From: Echinococcus granulosus | Taxonomy: Eukaryota > Platyhelminthes > Cestoda > Cyclophyllidea > Taeniidae | Direction: 5' to 3' | Assembly (NCBI RefSeq): GCF_000524195.1 | Contig: NW_020170433.1 | Coordinates: 304,777 to 368,776 of the forward strand | DNA length: 64,000 bases | Part shown: piece after piece, positions 37,789-51,800 of the stretch | How the letters are laid out: every line of letters starts with the position of its first letter | How positions within the stretch are numbered: the stretch's first letter is position 1 | The notes under the pieces: generated by a model | Told to the model about the DNA's origin: nothing | The model's database searches: none | Seen by the model: only the letters and a program-made list of their open reading frames with translations | Translations under genes and position numbers: made by a program

Positions 37789-39479
37789 AGAAGAATGCGG
37801 ATTGAGACCTAGTGTTGGGCAACAGGAAAACCCCCAGGACCCTTTATTACTAACCATTTAAGCAATAATCAGTGGCAAATTATATATGATTTTTTTTGCT
37901 GTAAATTGTTTAACATTATTTATGCCTTGCTAAAAATCTACTAGTAATATTTAAACTCCTTAAAATTGTGTTATTTTAAAATGATTAAAGCTGCCAAAAT
38001 TGCGATGAATTTATTATTTGTGCAGTTGATGCCAGAGTCAAAAACTGGCAACGATGTTGTCATTACTGTTACAGGTTGCATTGTTTCTCCCTTCTTTCTC
38101 AGGTTTCGGCATCTAATCAAAAGAAAGTCTCATTGTAAAAGACATAACGTCTTAGTGGCATGGAGATCATAAAAACAAATTACGTCTGATGGAAAATATG
38201 GCATTCTTTCCTCCTGGTACATCGTCGGAATTGCCCCGGTCATGAAATTGGTCCAATTCGCCCGCTCACCGTCTAAGAGGTGCTTTCAAAGAACTATGTA
38301 TTACACTGGGGCGGTGTTGGAAAAACGATCATGACGGTCGTGCAAATTTTTAGATACCAAGAGTGTTGACTGCCTACTTCATTTGATTTTTGCTTTTTAT
38401 TGCAACGTGACTGCCTTCTGAAGGTAAAAATATAAAATACAGAATAAAAATGCAAGAAAGATACCCTTTTTCGTAATATACCTAAGGAAAAATAAAACAT
38501 TTTATACGTTTATTAGCTAACCCGGAAAGTTATGCAAATTTTGGTCAAAATATTATTTTCAGGAACTCCCACTTACCCATTATTAAGCCCACTAAATTTC
38601 GGACAATTTCTGCATTGTACCAAAACGTTCCTGCCACATATTGAATCCAATTAAGTAAAAAGTGCCCTTATTTTGATTTATGCAGGGCTGTGAATTGCCC
38701 GAGCAACTGTCGTGAGGGGAACAGTCGTGCGCACCGTCATCTCACGGGTCATGTAGAGCGGGTTTCCCCAAACACACGTGCGCACGCTTTGTGCTATTTT
38801 TGTGCACCAATCCCAAAATTTTCTTTTAAATGGACCATAAAAAGGGAGGAAAATAAGACACTGGTTATATCTGACAAGCATAGCAACTATCTACCTCCTG
38901 TCACAGCTCATTCAAAATGTAAGGTCGCTTCTGTAAACGACGAACCTGGAATAAGAGCAGCGACACTCCATTCATTCAACACGTTTGCTCTCAGCGTCGC
39001 GTATAAGTGACGCACAAGTCTCCCCATTATGGTGTTACAGGGATAGTACACTTGCTCTTTACTGGTTTATATTAGCTGACTACAACAGATCAGTCGAGTT
39101 GAAAGCGAAAAATTGTTGTGGAATTTCCCTGTTCCAGGGATATAACTGAATATTTTCGCTTTTTTGGTAGCAGTTGAACTAGTAGAAAAGTCTCGACACC
39201 TAATGCCTTATAAGGGCAATATGGCATCTAGCCAGTGATGGGGACCTGTTTTTATTGAGGTTTCAGTGGCAAGTAGATGTAATCTCATAGGGAAATTTTT
39301 TCATTAGGATGATCTACCCCGATTTTTCAAACTTAACGGGTCGTCAGGATTCACTGTGTCTAAAAGATTGGAAATTAATGCGTAACGACCGGTAGGTACA
39401 GAGGCGAACAACTCCCTGTGACTCTGAGGTTTCGCCATGACAACGTGACAGCTCGTACCCTGGGCACGCACCCAAATGG

Positions 39480-39779
39480 CCTTCGTCCCACCACCTTTAA
39501 CCAATGAGTGTGCGCCCCAAACGGGGATCGATGCACGCGGGAAGCTAGCGTGTGATTGGTCGCCTCCAGCACGCGCGTATCACAGATCCTCGACTTCATA
39601 ATATCGCTTGCAAACTGATTTAGAGCGAAGCTTTCGAGAGTAAAGATTCGTTCTTTCTCCCTTTATCTCACTTCCAGTCCACCTCTTCAGACCGTCTGTC
39701 TCTAACAAGACCTCACTTCCTGATTGGAGCAAGCGTCTGTTTCGTCTTAAAGAAGAAGGATTAAATTTGTCTTTCTCAA
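39480..39779 (+). promoter_or_regulatory. Probable promoter and noncoding first exon of the titin-like gene
   Basis: The stretch is much richer in CpG than its surroundings. It carries CCAAT at about 39501 and inverted CCAAT boxes (ATTGG) at about 39555 and 39722. From about 39600 to 39779 the plus strand has no ATG, is pyrimidine-rich, and ends at a strong splice donor, TCAA|GTAAGTAC (donor at 39780). The next convincing acceptor on this strand is TTTTATATGCAG at 44796, five nt before the titin-like start codon. I infer a 5' leader exon and a ~5.0-kb first intron. There is no TATA box and the start site is not determined. Confidence 0.45.
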
Positions 39780-42700
39780 GTAAGTACACCCAACTTTGTC
39801 ATTTTTCGAGAACTAAAATCAAATATGAGCTAAGCTGTTTCTAAAATCATTGATGAAGACTGAAAAAAAGAGTCAAGGAAAAATGCACTTAGCTTTGCCG
39901 TCTTCGTTCTGATCAAAGGTAAAAAGAGACCGAAATTCCAGCCAGTCAAAATGCGTGAAAAGTAAACCGAACCGTATTTAGGTTAACGAAGAAGGAGAAC
40001 GAGTAGTTCTTTTCAAAATGGATTTAAATCTTTTTCTACTATCACAATTTGATGTGTTTCTTGGTTATCACCTGAGTAAAGTTGTTAACATAGCAAATCA
40101 TTCAGTGAACATATGACCTCCACCACTGCACAAATTGGCTTTGGGAGATTTCGGTGTTAATTTTAACCAGTCCAGCAGCACGAATAATTTAATTTGAGAG
40201 TTCTTTTTCATTTTGTTATAAAATGTGTATTATAAATAGCCTTGTTAACTTTGAAGTGGTTAAATATCAAGAGACATTCAACAGAAGCACAACTTTCCTG
40301 ATTTGTATGATATCTCTGAATAAAAATGTCCATCAACAGTATTTTGGCATTTGACATCATCTGGTCAATCTATTTTAATTTACAAAGGTGATTTTCAGTT
40401 ACTTATTCAAAGAGCTTTGCAAAATACGTGCCCACGGATTTCAGTGACAGGTTCTTCTGGTGGGTTCAGAGAAGTCTTCAAAAGTCAGACAACCTACTGT
40501 TTAATGAAAATTGTATTTTTTGTTTCTATATGGAGTTAAACTTGCACCCTTTTAGTGGTTGCTAGGGTAAATGGGAGGGTTGTCGCCTCATAGTTTGTTG
40601 GCACTCTAATAAAGTGGATTCTTTCTACAAAAATTGTAAAAAAATTTATAATCACTTGAATGGACTTTAACCTTTGAAGCAGCACTCATAGTTTTAAAAG
40701 ACTTTTCCTGCCATTTACTGAAGTCTTTACACGGATCTGACCTATTAAGCCAAGCAGGGCAACACAACATATTTATTATGCTTAACCATTTGCATTAAAC
40801 CTGTTTTATCCGCTCAACTTATTGGGATGCTGAGAGTAAAATTTTCGTACTTTTTAAATGTTTTATCTCAGTAACCAACTTCATACATAGGCACTATGGA
40901 GGTCGACTGTTGCTCCATTTACTAGAACCGATATCATTTAATTAGCACGATTTTTTCAAGAAAATACTCCTCCATTTACGTGAAAACAACCCCCGTCAGC
41001 CCTCCAATCCATTTCTATTAGACCAGCCATGTTTCTAAACAAGCTGGTATATCCCGCTGAGGTTAATGCTTAGCGACTTGTGTTTCCCAATCGTGGGGCG
41101 CTTGTAAACAGCCCTTTTCAGCGGTTTCCTCACTCGACCCCTCTTCTAGCCCTGGGTGGGCCGCGACCTCAATTAATTGCCAATGTAGGTCTCGGCGCTA
41201 TAATCACAAGACTAGGCGACAAATAAAACCGGATCCGGGAAGTTCGTTACTTTTAACCACCTCGACTAGTCAACCAGGTGTGGATTAACATGTGCCAGCA
41301 GAATTTCTAAATTTTGGGTTTTCACCTTTTCAATGCAAAATTAATTATTTTAATTGGCCCGTTAATGTAACATGACAACAAATTTCAATACCATCGTTAC
41401 TGGTTTCAAAACTGAACTTATAGGTAACTTCATAATCACCATAGGCTAAGTCGACACAGTTAAAAGAATTAATTACAAGGCATATTTTTTTTTATCACTT
41501 ATTACTCAATTGTAGGGACCCTTAATCTCTTCCGATATGATTTACAGCTTGATCTCATCACTTAGTCGCTTATTAAAGTCAAATTTAAAGTTCTACTAAA
41601 TCTATTTATTTACTGTAGCTCTGAGGTAATAAGAGTAGTATCGTATTCACAAATTACAGATGACTAAAAATTTTATGGTCACGCAGATATTGCACGCATT
41701 ACTTCAGTTGCAGAGTCGTGCCTACGGATAGTGCAGTGGTAATGCCTGCGCATTCGCCTATGAAATTTGGCTTAATAGCACCTGCCTGAAAGGCTAAGGT
41801 TTGTTAACAAATGTTTGTAAGATGCGCATGAAGCTCAATTAAAGCATGTGCCCAAAACTGCCTTGTATGCTGAGACACCATGATCGCTGATGCCTGTATG
41901 GTGGACAAATCATCTGCAATGGCTTAAGCGAATTTTCCAATGAAGGGAGCATAGCAATCGTAATTACTTATTTCAGCTAAATGAGTTCATTTCTGTCAGC
42001 AGTCATCGCTTTTGCAGTTTGGTGGAGCTTTGCAGCATTAATCACCGAGTGCATAGTTCATATGAGGGCAGTGAACTAGGCAATACGATTGTCGAAGTAA
42101 GGAACCAAGAGAATGAGGGCGCTTTCACCCTGTTACCTGCCACACTTTGATTGGCAAGATTAATAAACCTGTGCCGCACACCAGTAAAATAACCACGTGC
42201 TACTGTTAGGATTTGGCCAGCAAAGTAATCGGTGGCCATTATAATTGGTCAAAACAAGAAGACAAAATAGCACATTGGTTTGTACTTCTACCTAATTTGT
42301 GGAAGTTTCACTCTAAAACATGTAACTGGAGTATAAAAGGAGGTACCATACGAATAAAAAGGTGATTTTGTGACTGAAATACGCGAAGAGATTATCAGCA
42401 TAATAAACACTATGGCCAAAAGAAACTGGGCTGGGCAAAAAAATGGCTGGACCAATCCTAGCTACCCAAACCTTCATGTTGATGAAAGAAATTAGGAGAT
42501 TTGTTGTTCAGGTCATTAATCAAGCATTGTTGGTGGTAAGTGGGATTAAAGAAGCTGGGAGCAGAATACCATTTCCTGATAAAAGAGCATTACTTGATTA
42601 CTTCATCTTTTTATGGATAAGAAAGGATAAGAAATCAGACACGTTTGCATTTGTGCAGCGCATTCATTACTACGGAATGACTATGTTCCTGGCCGAAAAA

Positions 42701-44796
42701 GAATGAAGATAAACAGACCTGACATTCTAAGCACGAGGCGTTTATATACCGATGCTACATGAGGGTAATCTGTGGAAGACTTGGGAACACTTCAGGAAAC
42801 CAATAAAGGAAGTCCAAGAGAACAATAAATTTCCCACTTTTCCATGGGTTATTCGTTCGTACCATCGAAATGGCCGACGTTTAAAAGTAGTTAATTCATT
42901 TGCGAAGGGAAAGTAACAACACAGCATTATAAAAATACCCTATATTTGGTGACTGGGGAGTGTGAAGTAGCACAAACCTGTGGTACTTCAGTGTTGGGGT
43001 TTGACTAATAGTTCGTACATGTGGGACTAGCGATAAAACTGAAGTGGCAAATGTGGAACACTTGGTATCTAGCAATTTCTTCCAGGCTGCCAAAAAATAA
43101 CAAATAGTAATTAGAAAATGAATAAATGGGATTAAGAGTGAGAAAATACGCGATATTTTGGATATTAAACTGGGGTAGGTGTTACTGAGTTAATTTCAGT
43201 AAACAGTCAAAATTCATCCTTTTGGGTCTTCTACTTCTCATGTCAAAGGACTTGACAATTGATTAGTCATTTGAAAATATGAAAAACCATGCATTTAACA
43301 AGACTAGAAGGTCCTCTTGATCATATACATTAGGAAGTAGAAAAATGAGTGATAAAACTTCGAATAAAAAGTACTATATTATGTCTGAACATTCTTTTCA
43401 TACGGCAGTTTTGTGCTTTTAAGAGGACTTTATACTGGAGGTAGAAGATGTCTTGAGTGTCTGATATAAAATGGGCTTAGTGAGTACCTATTTTATAGAT
43501 TCAAAAAAATAATTTAGGGGAACATTAAACCAGAAATACCTGAGAGGGAATATCTATTGCCAGCGGAGTTGCCGAGGGGATTTGATCAAAACCACAGCCG
43601 ATTCATAAAAAAAGTCGAGAGAAGATTCAACTGTTCTTAAGCCATTAATATCAAGTGCATTAATTTTATTGTTTTAAACCCCATTAACCTGTTTGTAGCA
43701 GAAATTTTGCGCATACGACGGAGCATGTACGTAGCATGTGTTTGGTGGTGGACATCAAAGAGATGGCTTCATTTTAATGAAGAAATCAACCCTTCCAGAG
43801 ATCATGATTCTTTGAGAGCCTACACCTTTTGTGCCAACATTAGTTGCTATAGCGTCGTCTTGTATGCCTTAGCGCCAAGTTAGGCACTTTCTGCCACCTC
43901 CACTTATATTTTTTGGCGGATGTCCGCGTGCATTGACAAACGCGGGTGTCCAAAAATGGCCATCCATTTTTTTTGTATCACCAACTGTATTACATCTTTT
44001 AATGCATAATTAACAAAGGCAGTGCTTCCTTATTCACTTTCTTTACCAACAAGTCAGAGTGATGGTCGTTTTACAACCACCCTGATTTAAAATTTTTGCA
44101 ACGGTCCTTTTATAAAAGCAGAAAATTGGGTTTTTGACTGCAAAATGACATACATCAAATATAAAAGACAAAGTTTTTTCTAAGACATTTTCAAGAAATT
44201 TGGTAGGTGCTACTTGTTGTTTAGGGATAGCCACAAGAAGCTTTGAATTAAGTTTCACTATTTTTTTAGAAGCGAAAATTAGGGGCAAGGTTGATTCATC
44301 AAATTGCCCCAGACCATCTCATAATTGTAATTTCCAAAATGAATTCTTTCCAGGAACATCAAATCATTTTAAATTGTGAATATAGTACATTCAGTTGTCT
44401 TTTTGACTTCTCCGCAGTGCCCTCACGAATACTGCAACCTTTCAATCCACTGAATATAAGGCTGCTTTGTTCATAAAATATCTCAACACACCATTTATAA
44501 ACTGACTCGGCTCACAACGAAAGCACATTTACTTAGATAATACAATAACTGTGAAAAATTGTTTTAAAGTGATTGAGAAAAGTTGCTCAAGCATCGTGCT
44601 ATTTAAGACAAGGGCTCTAATAATAACTTGATCTGAAAGTATAAAGATAATGTAATTCTGCCTCTAAATCCATATCTAAAGGTGGTAAAAAGGAACATTA
44701 CTTAGACCATTGGCACCACTTTGAGACACACAAAACATATTTGATTTTACCATGCTCTAAGTAGATAGAGGTTCCAATTTGTGTGATTTTATATGC
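39780..44796 (+). other. Presumed first (5' UTR) intron of the titin-like gene
   Basis: Donor GTAAGT at 39780 and acceptor ATATGCAG at 44796 bracket about 5 kb without a supportable exon. It includes a tRNA-like trace near 41720-41785. The 87-codon frame at 42443-42706 is AT-rich and unrecognised. Exon linkage is inferred. Confidence 0.35.
41720..41785 (+). repeat. tRNA-like trace (degenerate SINE head)
   Basis: GGATAGTGCAGTGGTAATGCC fits the Pol III box A / D-arm pattern (TAGYNNAGTGGTA). About 40 nt later, GGCTTAATAGC is a poor box B. The downstream part resembles the segment around 6487. It is not a functional tRNA gene: the T-arm is broken and no anticodon arm pairs well. Confidence 0.3.
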
Positions 44797-45899
44797 AGCA
44801 AATGGAACTACAAACTGTCTACTACCCCGCAACTCCGACGGGCGCACCTCAAGGCGTGCACATGGTGAAAGCCGGCGGCCAATTCGTGCAGCCATCTGGT
44901 GGTGGTGGTACCACTCAGCCTGTCTACTATGCCTCAGGAGGTCAGGCACAGCACCACCCACAACAGCAAGTACCAACCATGGCAACAGCTACGCCTTCCA
45001 CAACATACTATTCACCGCAGCCACAGCAGAACTTCTACATCGCACAGCCAACTCAATACACGTCCTCCGCTGTCCCAAACAGTCCCCAGGTCTACACAGT
45101 GGGTGCCTCACCTCAACCACAGTATCAGCAACAGCAATCTCAACCGCAGTATCAAAACGTGCCGCAGAACCAGCCACAATCTCAACAACTGTTCTACTCA
45201 CCATCGCAGCAATCACCCTCACGTTTGGTCTACGCCAGCTCTGCCCAGGCTCAACCCTCAGCGACTCAGTATCAAGCACAGAGCAGCCAAGTACAATACC
45301 AGTCGCCTACCAGCCAGGCTCAGTACTACCCACCCCAACCAGCATCACCCACACGTATGGTTCAGTACGCACCTCAGGCTTCCTATCAGGTACAGCCATC
45401 GCAGGCTAAACCTGCCTACAGTAGCCCGCCGCAACAACAAATTCATGTAGCTTCGCTTCAAGTCTCACAGCCACAGGCTCAGCCAGTGATGCACCAACCT
45501 CAGCAGACTGTGTACCAGCCCGCACAGGCTCCCTCATTAGCCTCACAGCCGCAGATGATTAGACTAAGCCAATCGTCATCACAACATCAAATGCAGATGC
45601 AGCAGCAGCAGATACAACAGCACCAGTACGCGCAGAACGCGGGACAGCCTATCGACCGGACCGCTTATCCGATGGGGGCAGAAGCCAATCAGCAGCCCAC
45701 GGGATACCATCCAATGGGGAGGGCTGCGCCGGTTACTGTGGCCACGCCCCCGCAGCAGCAGCCGCAACAGTACCAACCACCGCAGCAGAGGAGCCTCCTC
45801 CAGTCTGTGGCAGCACAGCAGATCAGGCCCGTACCTCAGTCGTCAACACAGAGACCACCTACGAGTCCTTCGGGCGCTACCCCAAAACTTCGTCAACTT
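44797..45899 (+). CDS. Exon: Gln/Pro/Tyr-rich N-terminal segment of the titin-like protein
   Basis: A single 1.1-kb exon (acceptor ATATGCAG, donor GTACGT at 45900, phase 0) encodes 366 residues dominated by Gln, Pro, Ser, Ala and Tyr. Recurring short units are SQVQYQSP, PQPQYQQQQ, SPSRLVYASS and SPTRMVQYAP. No folded domain is recognisable. It is probably a disordered or elastic extension ahead of the first Ig domain. The frame reads on to a TAG at 45918-45920, so an unspliced transcript would end the protein there at 372 residues. Overlapping long frames in the other two phases are by-products of the CAG-rich DNA. Confidence 0.8.
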
Positions 45900-48800
45900 G
45901 TACGTCCTTTCACAAACTAGCCTTTTTTGTATCATTTTTATGATCTGCAAGGCTGACCTTTATCCTATTTTAATCAACACGTTTGTTACCGGGGCTGCAG
46001 AGGTAAATGAACCACAGTAGGTCATTAGGGTTCTTGTATTTAACTTCCGACTAACCGAAACTGTAAGAAAATGTTATTATCTCAAGTCGGGGGATTACTT
46101 TATTGCTCCAATCATAAGCAGTCTGTTTACGGCGCACAATCGCATATAACTGGTTACCACAACCTGATAAGGAGCATGTGTCACATATATGCAACATGCT
46201 GACCCTCTGCTAGTTGAACGTACTCGGTCAATTCCGCTACTTCAGTTTGAATGGATGTGGTATCAGTGTACACAGGTATGAATTGGAAATAACTTTTCCC
46301 CACCTTCTGCTGATACGATTGCAGCACCATTGGTTAGATTGAGGAGCCTAAGAGGAATAAGAATACAGTGTTAAATTTTGTAGTGCAAACACATTTTGGC
46401 TTTCTAAGTGCGATGACATCAAAAGACAGTACAAAAGGAGTACCAAAAAGCTGCTTTGGTGATTTCGTATGAGTGTAAAGTGTGCGTTGAACTCGAGGAG
46501 GTTGTTAATTTAGCTTTCAAATTCACCTCCTCCTGACTTCCATTGCGGCGATGTCCTGCACCAGGACAACAAGACTGCCTCAGCAAGCATATGACAATCA
46601 TTAAATTACAAAGAGCTCAAACAAAATTCGAGGGTAGTAGTTGGTTTAACGCACATCTTGTTCATCATGGCGCTTGTTTGTAATTAATAAAGTCCTATTT
46701 TTTGTCGTATTTTGACCAAGATATGACCATACGATCATGGTCAAAATCGTGGCCACATGAATATGAAATTGCGCGCCAAAGAAGTTGAAATTAAATTGAG
46801 TCGGCAATGGCGCGGGTACAGCAGATGATTGAACCAAGAATTTTTGCCAAATTACAAAGTGAGTTTTGTAAAATCGGGTAATTATAAGGACTCCTTGTTA
46901 TGACTACGGAGTTCTGATTGTAGTAGATGATTTACTGGAAAAAAATGTTGTGGAACGTTGCTTCTATCAAAACTTAGGTAAACAAGATCGTTTAAATCGG
47001 TGTCAAGTACACTTCGCGGAGGTGAATTTCATGCATTTGAGAATAAACTGGTATTATTGTGAATGAGGGATAGCTTCCTGTCATAAAACACCAATTCTTT
47101 AGTCCTATTTTGCGTAGGAGACTCTTATTAATTACACGAAAATGATGCTTTGATATGACTTATGGAATGTCGTCTAAGTTGCCAAAGGCTTTAAATGCTT
47201 CCTATTACTGCGTTATTATCCACATAATTTGATTGAGCTCAGGATTGGCGATATAATCACCCGGACAGTCTTGATTTTCCGTGCAACATTACTGTAACCA
47301 TTTTTTAGACAAGCTAATAGTGCTGGAAGAAAAACAACTCAACAAATTCGCTACAATTCATGGCAATAATTGAAATGAGCACAACACTATAAGAAGGTAG
47401 CAGTATTTGTTAGTCGAAGATAAAGTATCGAGAGGACGGCATTGCTTAAACTGTGCCAACTGTACTACATTTGCAAAAAACCTCCACTTTGTGCTGTTTC
47501 AGCAGAAGTGTAAAAGCATCACTCCCTCGGTTGTTTTGGCGTAATTATTTTTCCCAGCTGAGGAGAGGACTAAAATACACTTGGCATTTACACTTCTAGT
47601 CAAAACTGGCGGACAGATGAGCGGCACTTAGCGCAACCGCTTCCGCCACCATCTGATTAGCTTGCTTGCAATAACCTGACAAGGCATGAAACCGCATAGC
47701 CTAGGCAGGAACCCTCCCCACAAATTGCGATTATTTATGATGCATACTGATCGTGTGCCTCGGTGCAGAGACTGAATTAACGATTCTTAGGCATAGTGCG
47801 TGGTCGTGGTGGAGAATGCAAAGGTGTGCCACATTTTCTCTTCTTTGATTTTTGCGAAATGTGAAAACAAAGTGGACTTGAAAGGTTATGGATTATTTAA
47901 AACAAATTTTTTAGAATAAGATACCATGAAATAACAATTTAAAATATGTTTGTTTTGATGGTATTTTGGAAGGCATCATCAAATCACGATAAGGATGTCG
48001 ACATGCATCAATATGGATTGCAAGAAAGCAGTCGCATAAGTGCAAAGAAATGGCATTTCTAGAAACTTGCAAAATTGCTTTCACCATCACCTTAAACACA
48101 GTGCGCGTTCTAGGCGCAACGGTGCTTGATGTGTGTGGCCATGACATTTCTATGATAATGTGTTTGATGAATTCCGGCCACGGGTCATGCAATTTAACAC
48201 CAACTGTTCGTGCTGTCCTTTGGTAGGTAGCACAGATGGCTGCGTGTCTCTGCAGGGTCCAGCCATGAATTAAAAAGAATTTCAGTACTATTTTTAGGTG
48301 TAGAATCATAAAACTAGTTATGATCTTGAGCTATTATTTATGCCTTTGTGCAAAGCTTACGTAGGAATTCGAAGTCCTCTGCCACTTAACGCTGCTGGTT
48401 ACGGCCAAATAGCCTTTGGCATAGTGGCCAAGTAGCTAAAAGCAACATTGTGAAAACCTAGTGCCTCTGATGATCAACTAGCACTTACCCTACCAACACA
48501 AAAACAACATAAACAGAACAATCGCGTCAAAACAGAAACAAAAATATGGCAAATTTCCCTTTCCACTTTGCCCTAAGCGGATGTTTATGCCACCTATTGT
48601 CCACCGCGAAAAAGAATGCCCCTAAAAGAACCGATGGTTGCCACTGACTACTACAAGTTGATGAATCGTTGATTTGGATATATGCGACGGACGGAGAATT
48701 CCTTGTGGATTTTATTGGAGGACGTTTTGATAGATTGCCCATGAAAATAAATAAAATTAGGTCACTTGAAAAAAGACTTCGCCAATTCCCACTGATACTT

Positions 48801-51800
48801 GTTTGCTTTACTACCTTATGGTAATAAATTCCCATTTCAGTGTACTGTATCCCTTAAGTGCTGTAAAAAGGTCACTGGGGATTCTGTGGTCAGTGGACCG
48901 CTGAACAAAAAACTCCACTTACATATTACGCCTTTTTTCTAATCGAAACAAAGATCATATGGTTTCGCTCTATTTGAGTTAAACACCTTTACTTAATTTT
49001 AGTGTATCCCACCAGGTTTCTAAATTGTTCATTGAATTAAATTTATGGTTTACTTTATAACTACTACCTTACTTCCTATCACCCCAACTCCTTCTCTGTC
49101 CCAATGCGATGATAGGCACAAATCCATATGCCTTATTTTTTGTGTCGACACATTCTGCATAAGTCCTCGCTTAATGTTGCTTTAATACAATTTCTATGAG
49201 AATTTTTCGAAAAGTTAACAGCTGGGAATGTAATGATTGAACATCCACCTTCCGAAAGCGTAAGAACTTATTATTCCAAGGCCTGGGCAAGATTCCCCAT
49301 TCCGCTGGACCAATAAAATACCAAAGGTAGTGGCCTAAGATTATGTTTCACCGTGTGTAAAAGGTGAGGACACGATCATGACCTGGTCACTGCCCTCAGC
49401 CCCGTTGTCTTGCGTACGTGTCATTTAGGGCTGGGAGAAAGTATCACGAGTGTTAACAAGCAAGTATCCTACCTCGAGTGACAGAATGGGTTAGATCATT
49501 AGGAATGAATAGTTCAACTTTCGTTGGTCTCAGGTTCGGTTCCTTCGAAGAATGAGGCTTTGGGCACCTCCTCTTTAGAAATTATGCAGGAGGGACATCT
49601 AACTAGAAGTAAACTGATAAAGACGAAATGATAGGGGTGAGGCACATCCCTCTCAAACTATGCATTAGTTGGGAACAAGATTTGACATGGCTATAACTTA
49701 GGCAATGTTAGGCCAATTGAAAATGCATAACACCTAAATATGTAGGTTCGTTATACTGTAAAAAATCCGTGATTAGGTATCTGAAAGCATTACCTCCAAA
49801 CTATAACGGCTTCTTTGCTCCCGGTTTGGCATAGGTAAGTTATTTTTAGGACTGTATAACCATTCAAGTGATAATAGGTCCCCTTAACATTAAATTTTCT
49901 TGCAGTTAGTGGCTGGTTATAAAAGTGGGCATTGCCTGTTCAAGCTACCGGAAAGATCAAAGAATCGGGTAAGCGAGGCATGCCAATGCCACAGCAGTAA
50001 GTAACTTCCGTAAAACCTATTCATTTACTACTTACGATACTAACAAACGAAGGATGTCCTTTGATAGAAGAACAGGTACTCCAGTCTTACGATTGTGTAT
50101 ACTGAGAACTGGAGGGAATGGCGAATCCTTGAATTTGGTTTTAATTGACTGGAGACACCTTTGGTGGACACTGACTGGGGTGCACATTTATTGGTACAAC
50201 TAACCGAATGTGTGATGCAGAAAGACATTTGACATCCAAAAGTGAAAAAAGGTTGACATTTCATAAATGGAAGGGCGAATGGTGTACCATTCAACTGTCA
50301 GTGGCGTCAGTAGGGAATGCTTGACGAACTTTGCAAACCAGGAATTGAATGTTTTCAATTACCCTCAGCACTCGGTGCCATTTTGCATACTTACATCTTT
50401 GTGGCTGCCCATCAATTGTGAGTCGAATAGGCCACGGGAATAGCCTATTTCTAAGGATTTTTTGAAAAATTAACGTGATTTTGTGACAAACAAACTGCCA
50501 ACGATACAGACGTTTGGACTGAATTGCTGTAAATGTGGATATACAGCTTTATCACTACGGCCAAAAAGAGGAAAGGCAATGACAACAAAGGAGGAGGGCT
50601 TACATCTTAGAAGATTAGATTTACATTAAAAATATGCAAAACTTAAATATCATATTAGTGCATTTTTATTAGTTTTCGCCTAGATACACTTCAAGATTAA
50701 AGTGATAAGCTAAAACTGGATAAACACTTCGGCTCTTTGAAACTGTGAGTCGAAGCTCTCACAATCTCGTTCCTTATAGCATCCAAGTTATCCAGTTATC
50801 ATAAACACGAGGAAGGACCGGGCGCTTAGTACCACCAAGAGAGCTCTCTAACATCACCCTGAGGAGTGAATTGTAAGATTTCCGAAAGGCTTTTGTAGTC
50901 CGGGCCGACGTCATTCAGCACCATTAAGTTGTGCAAAAATGCACCAACCTTACTTACTGCTATTTTTAATTCAGAGAACTTCTAGAAAGTCTGAAAACTT
51001 GTAATTACCTTTGGAATATACTAATGGTATTATATGACTACGCACCGATAAAGTCGGGCATTAATTCACTTCTCTTTTTGACTAATGCACCCGCATTTCC
51101 TTTATTACTTTATTAATCTAATGGCATACGAGTCCAGCGAGTAGTTTTTCTTTCAATGCACCACCCATAGTAACGCCTAGCTCTTTCCTAAAGACGTCAC
51201 AGGGCGTTACTGACATTCAGAAGGACTGAGAGACTGGTGATAGAACTCCAAGCCGTCAGATTGGGAACCAAATTATAGAGAACCAGGAACTATCGATGCA
51301 TTCATATGTACAAATAAAACAGCACTCCTCTGCAGTACTATCCCCAGTGGTAGATGAACCCCGGTTATCCGTTTCCACACGTCCACCTCACACTTATTTA
51401 ATGTGGCTAAAGTGGGTAATGCTCACGATACATTGATTGTAGCAACCGCGCAGGAGCATGGATCGAGGGGACGCGGAGGGACCTCCACAGTTTATTCAGC
51501 ACCCTGTGCCCCAGGCAACGGTGAACGAGGGCGATAGCATTACCCTCAAGGCCATCGTTAAACCTGCCGGAGACCCCACGCTCGAGGTTCAGTGGCTCAA
51601 AAACGGCGTCGTCCTCTCCGCCTGTGAGTCCCTTACCACATCACTGTTCTATTTTGCCTTCTAAATGAATAATTCTCAAATAAAAAATCTGTGCCTATAC
51701 AGCACACATTAAGGGTGATTGGTGGTGTATTTGAGGAGTGGAGGCAAGCAGAAACGAGAATGATTGCATGTGTGCACATTTAAAATATAGGGCTGCTCCC

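Larger units (their letters stand above)
31443..39479. other. Gene-poor stretch with repeat copies
   Basis: No coding region is supported. It holds repeat copies at 32690-32810, 36331-36470 and 37640-37788, and a short CpG-rich island at about 37179-37330 with a 12-bp C/G-only palindrome (37257-37268). A 92-codon minus-strand frame at 33088-33366 is unrecognised and AT-rich. The rest is ordinary AT-leaning DNA. Confidence 0.55.

Noticed and set aside
39304..39789. Minus-strand frames of 66-74 codons
   Set aside because: They overlap the CpG-rich stretch, where few stops are expected. The plus-strand reading as promoter and leader exon explains the signals better.
44783..45450. Long overlapping frames in the other two phases of the Gln-rich exon (Thr/Ser-rich and His/Ser-rich)
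   Set aside because: They are phase shifts of CAG/CAA-rich DNA. Only the Gln frame has matching splice phases to the Ig exons.
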